Below, piece after piece: positions 4,600 through 5,942 of a DNA stretch of 5,942 nt (position 1 is the first letter of the stretch; every line of letters begins with the position of its first letter). The notes below the pieces were generated by a model that made no database searches, had not been told where the DNA came from, and was given only the letters and a program-made list of their open reading frames with translations. Made by a program: the position numbers and the translations under genes. The stretch is from Verrucomicrobiales bacterium (lineage in GTDB: Bacteria > Verrucomicrobiota > Verrucomicrobiia > Verrucomicrobiales > DEV007), in the NCBI GenBank assembly GCA_002684575.1, contig NYVP01000043.1, forward strand, positions 53,213 to 59,154. The letters are read 5' to 3'.

Positions 4600-5942
4600 A
4601 TGAATTATAAAAAAGTTCTTCACTTTTCACGAAACAGAAATTCTTTAATTTATTCTGCTCTTTCTATAGGAATTACTGCTGTACTGTTAGGTTTTGTCAT
4701 CCAGTACAACAAAGTACCAGAGAGAGTCAAAATAAAAAGAACGCTTCAGGACTCGTGCCCTTGGCTTACTCCCTCAGAACTAAGTAAATTAATTGAAACC
4801 AATAATTACCCATCGTTAATAAAAGTATTAAGATTAAAACATGGGCAATTTTTTTCTAAAGTTGAAATTGCTAACATTATTCGTAATGGACATTATCCAA
4901 CGGCTTTACTTTTAAAAATTCCTCAAAACATCCTTTCTGAAAAAGAACAAAAACTCTTTGGGACTTTTGCGTTAGTGAGAACAGACGAAAAGAATGAAAT
5001 TCATTTGTCACAATTAGAGGCATTTACCCTGGAGAAGAAACCCATTCGTTTTGCATATGAATTTTATGCAGATGCTTTAAATTCCCTCGGTAAACAAGAA
5101 AGAGCGAAAAAATATTACAAGCTAGAATTTAATAAGTATCCCGAATCAGTATACTCAAAATCAAAAGTAATTATTTTTTTAATTAATAAGGGCAGAAAAA
5201 GCGAAGCCAAAGCGTTGTTTAACGATCAGAAATTAAAAGAAAATATCGACTTCAAAACATTTAAGTTTATCGCATCTGAACTTGAGCTATGGATGCCTCT
5301 AACTTTTAAAAGTTATCATTTATCATTTAGTAAATTATCTTTTCCATGGATTATTGTAACTTTATTCGCCGCTTTAATTTGGTTCGCTATTATTGCCAAT
5401 TTAGGACAGCTAGTTGAAGGTTTCCTGATCAGACTAACCCTTTACGGTGCAGCATTTATATCAGGATTCATCTCCACTTTTTTAGTGCTGGGTTTAGTAT
5501 ACTGGCAGGAAAATAAATTAGGCCTCAAAATTAATGGTGAAACTGTAAATGATATTATTTACTGTATATGTGGAATAGGTCTTCGAGAAGAGTTAATAAA
5601 GATAGTATTTTTCGCTCCTTTTTTGATAATTCTAAAAAAAAGGCAATCAGCGATGGAAGCTCTAGCCTGTGCTGCATGCGTCGGTCTTGGATTTGCATGC
5701 TCAGAAAACATTCTCTACTTTGGTTCAGGATTTGAAAGCGCCGTCTTTCCAAGATTTCTTACCGCTAATTTTCTACACACTTCACTAACTGCTATTGCGG
5801 GACTAAGTATGTACTATTTGATACTTAATCCTGTTCAAAATTGGGAAAACTTTTTCAAAAATTTTATTATTGTTGTTGTAGCACATGGTGCCTACGACGC
5901 GTTGGTTGGAATTGTCCCTAATCTAGCAAATAGTATGGGCAT
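4600..5942 (+). CDS. PrsW-family intramembrane metalloprotease with a large extracytoplasmic TPR-like domain (cut by window edge)
   Basis: The reading frame is open from the ATG at 4600 to the window end (447 codons, no stop). The C-terminal part carries the PrsW motifs: LREELIK (328-334, the EExxK motif), GLGFACSENILYF (362-374), NFLHTSLTAIAG (390-401, His393) and AHGAYD (428-433, His429). PrsW of Bacillus subtilis cleaves the anti-sigma factor RsiW during envelope stress; the substrate here is unknown. Predicted helices lie near 16-36, 248-267, 279-304, 316-346, 352-372, 386-410 and 420-440. The positive-inside pattern puts residues 37-247 outside the cytoplasm. Residues 148-208 (FAYEFYADALNSLGKQERAK and onward) look like TPR helices. 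Classical PrsW lacks such a domain. The gene follows the amidase stop by 14 bp with no Shine-Dalgarno sequence; an in-frame TTG at 4591 is a less likely start. The missing C-terminus cannot be judged. Confidence 0.88.
   Translation, partial: MNYKKVLHFSRNRNSLIYSALSIGITAVLLGFVIQYNKVPERVKIKRTLQDSCPWLTPSELSKLIETNNYPSLIKVLRLKHGQFFSKVEIANIIRNGHYPTALLLKIPQNILSEKEQKLFGTFALVRTDEKNEIHLSQLEAFTLEKKPIRFAYEFYADALNSLGKQERAKKYYKLEFNKYPESVYSKSKVIIFLINKGRKSEAKALFNDQKLKENIDFKTFKFIASELELWMPLTFKSYHLSFSKLSFPWIIVTLFAALIWFAIIANLGQLVEGFLIRLTLYGAAFISGFISTFLVLGLVYWQENKLGLKINGETVNDIIYCICGIGLREELIKIVFFAPFLIILKKRQSAMEALACAACVGLGFACSENILYFGSGFESAVFPRFLTANFLHTSLTAIAGLSMYYLILNPVQNWENFFKNFIIVVVAHGAYDALVGIVPNLANSMG

Noticed and set aside
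5555..5752. 65-codon minus-strand ORF opposite the PrsW motifs
   Set aside because: It overlaps the most conserved part of the protease gene, which explains the open frame.

Overview
The window looks like a chromosomal segment of an AT-rich bacterium, most likely from the Planctomycetes-Verrucomicrobia-Chlamydiae (PVC) group and probably Verrucomicrobiota. This rests on three things: the minus-strand order tRNA-Thr, tuf, tRNA-Trp, secE, nusG, which I recall from Chlamydia and other PVC bacteria; an EF-Tu with mixed features; and a YmdB-type phosphoesterase whose GDHIWDQ and LRPLNYP segments resemble verrucomicrobial versions as I remember them. The assignment is from memory and no search was run. 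Almost no gene start has a good Shine-Dalgarno sequence.

The left part, about 1-2240, is a translation and transcription locus read on the minus strand. A good promoter candidate (TTGACA, 16 bases, TAGATT) near 2211-2238 is followed by a leader of about 158 nt, tRNA-Thr(GGU), an A-rich 168-nt spacer, tuf (EF-Tu), a strong GC-rich hairpin, tRNA-Trp(CCA), secE and the 5' end of nusG. nusG runs off the left edge and probably continues into rplK-rplA-rplJ-rplL-rpoB-rpoC. Both tRNAs carry an encoded CCA end and sit between coding genes, so tRNA processing probably cuts the transcript and makes the 5' ends of the tuf and secE messages.

The middle, 2366-3181, holds a minus-strand YmdB/TIGR00282 metallophosphoesterase that starts at TTG. 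It is divergent from the genes on its right, across an 84-bp gap that contains a symmetric ATTATAAT box.

The right part, 3266-5942, holds two plus-strand genes 14 bp apart that probably form an operon. The first encodes a membrane-anchored zinc N-acetylmuramoyl-L-alanine amidase (Amidase_3 family) with an insertion in the catalytic domain. The second, cut by the right edge, encodes a PrsW-family intramembrane metalloprotease with an added domain of about 210 residues, partly TPR-like, predicted to lie outside the cytoplasm. Together they suggest an envelope-remodelling or envelope-sensing pair, which is the least ordinary part of the window. No mobile element, CRISPR array, rRNA or integration site was seen.
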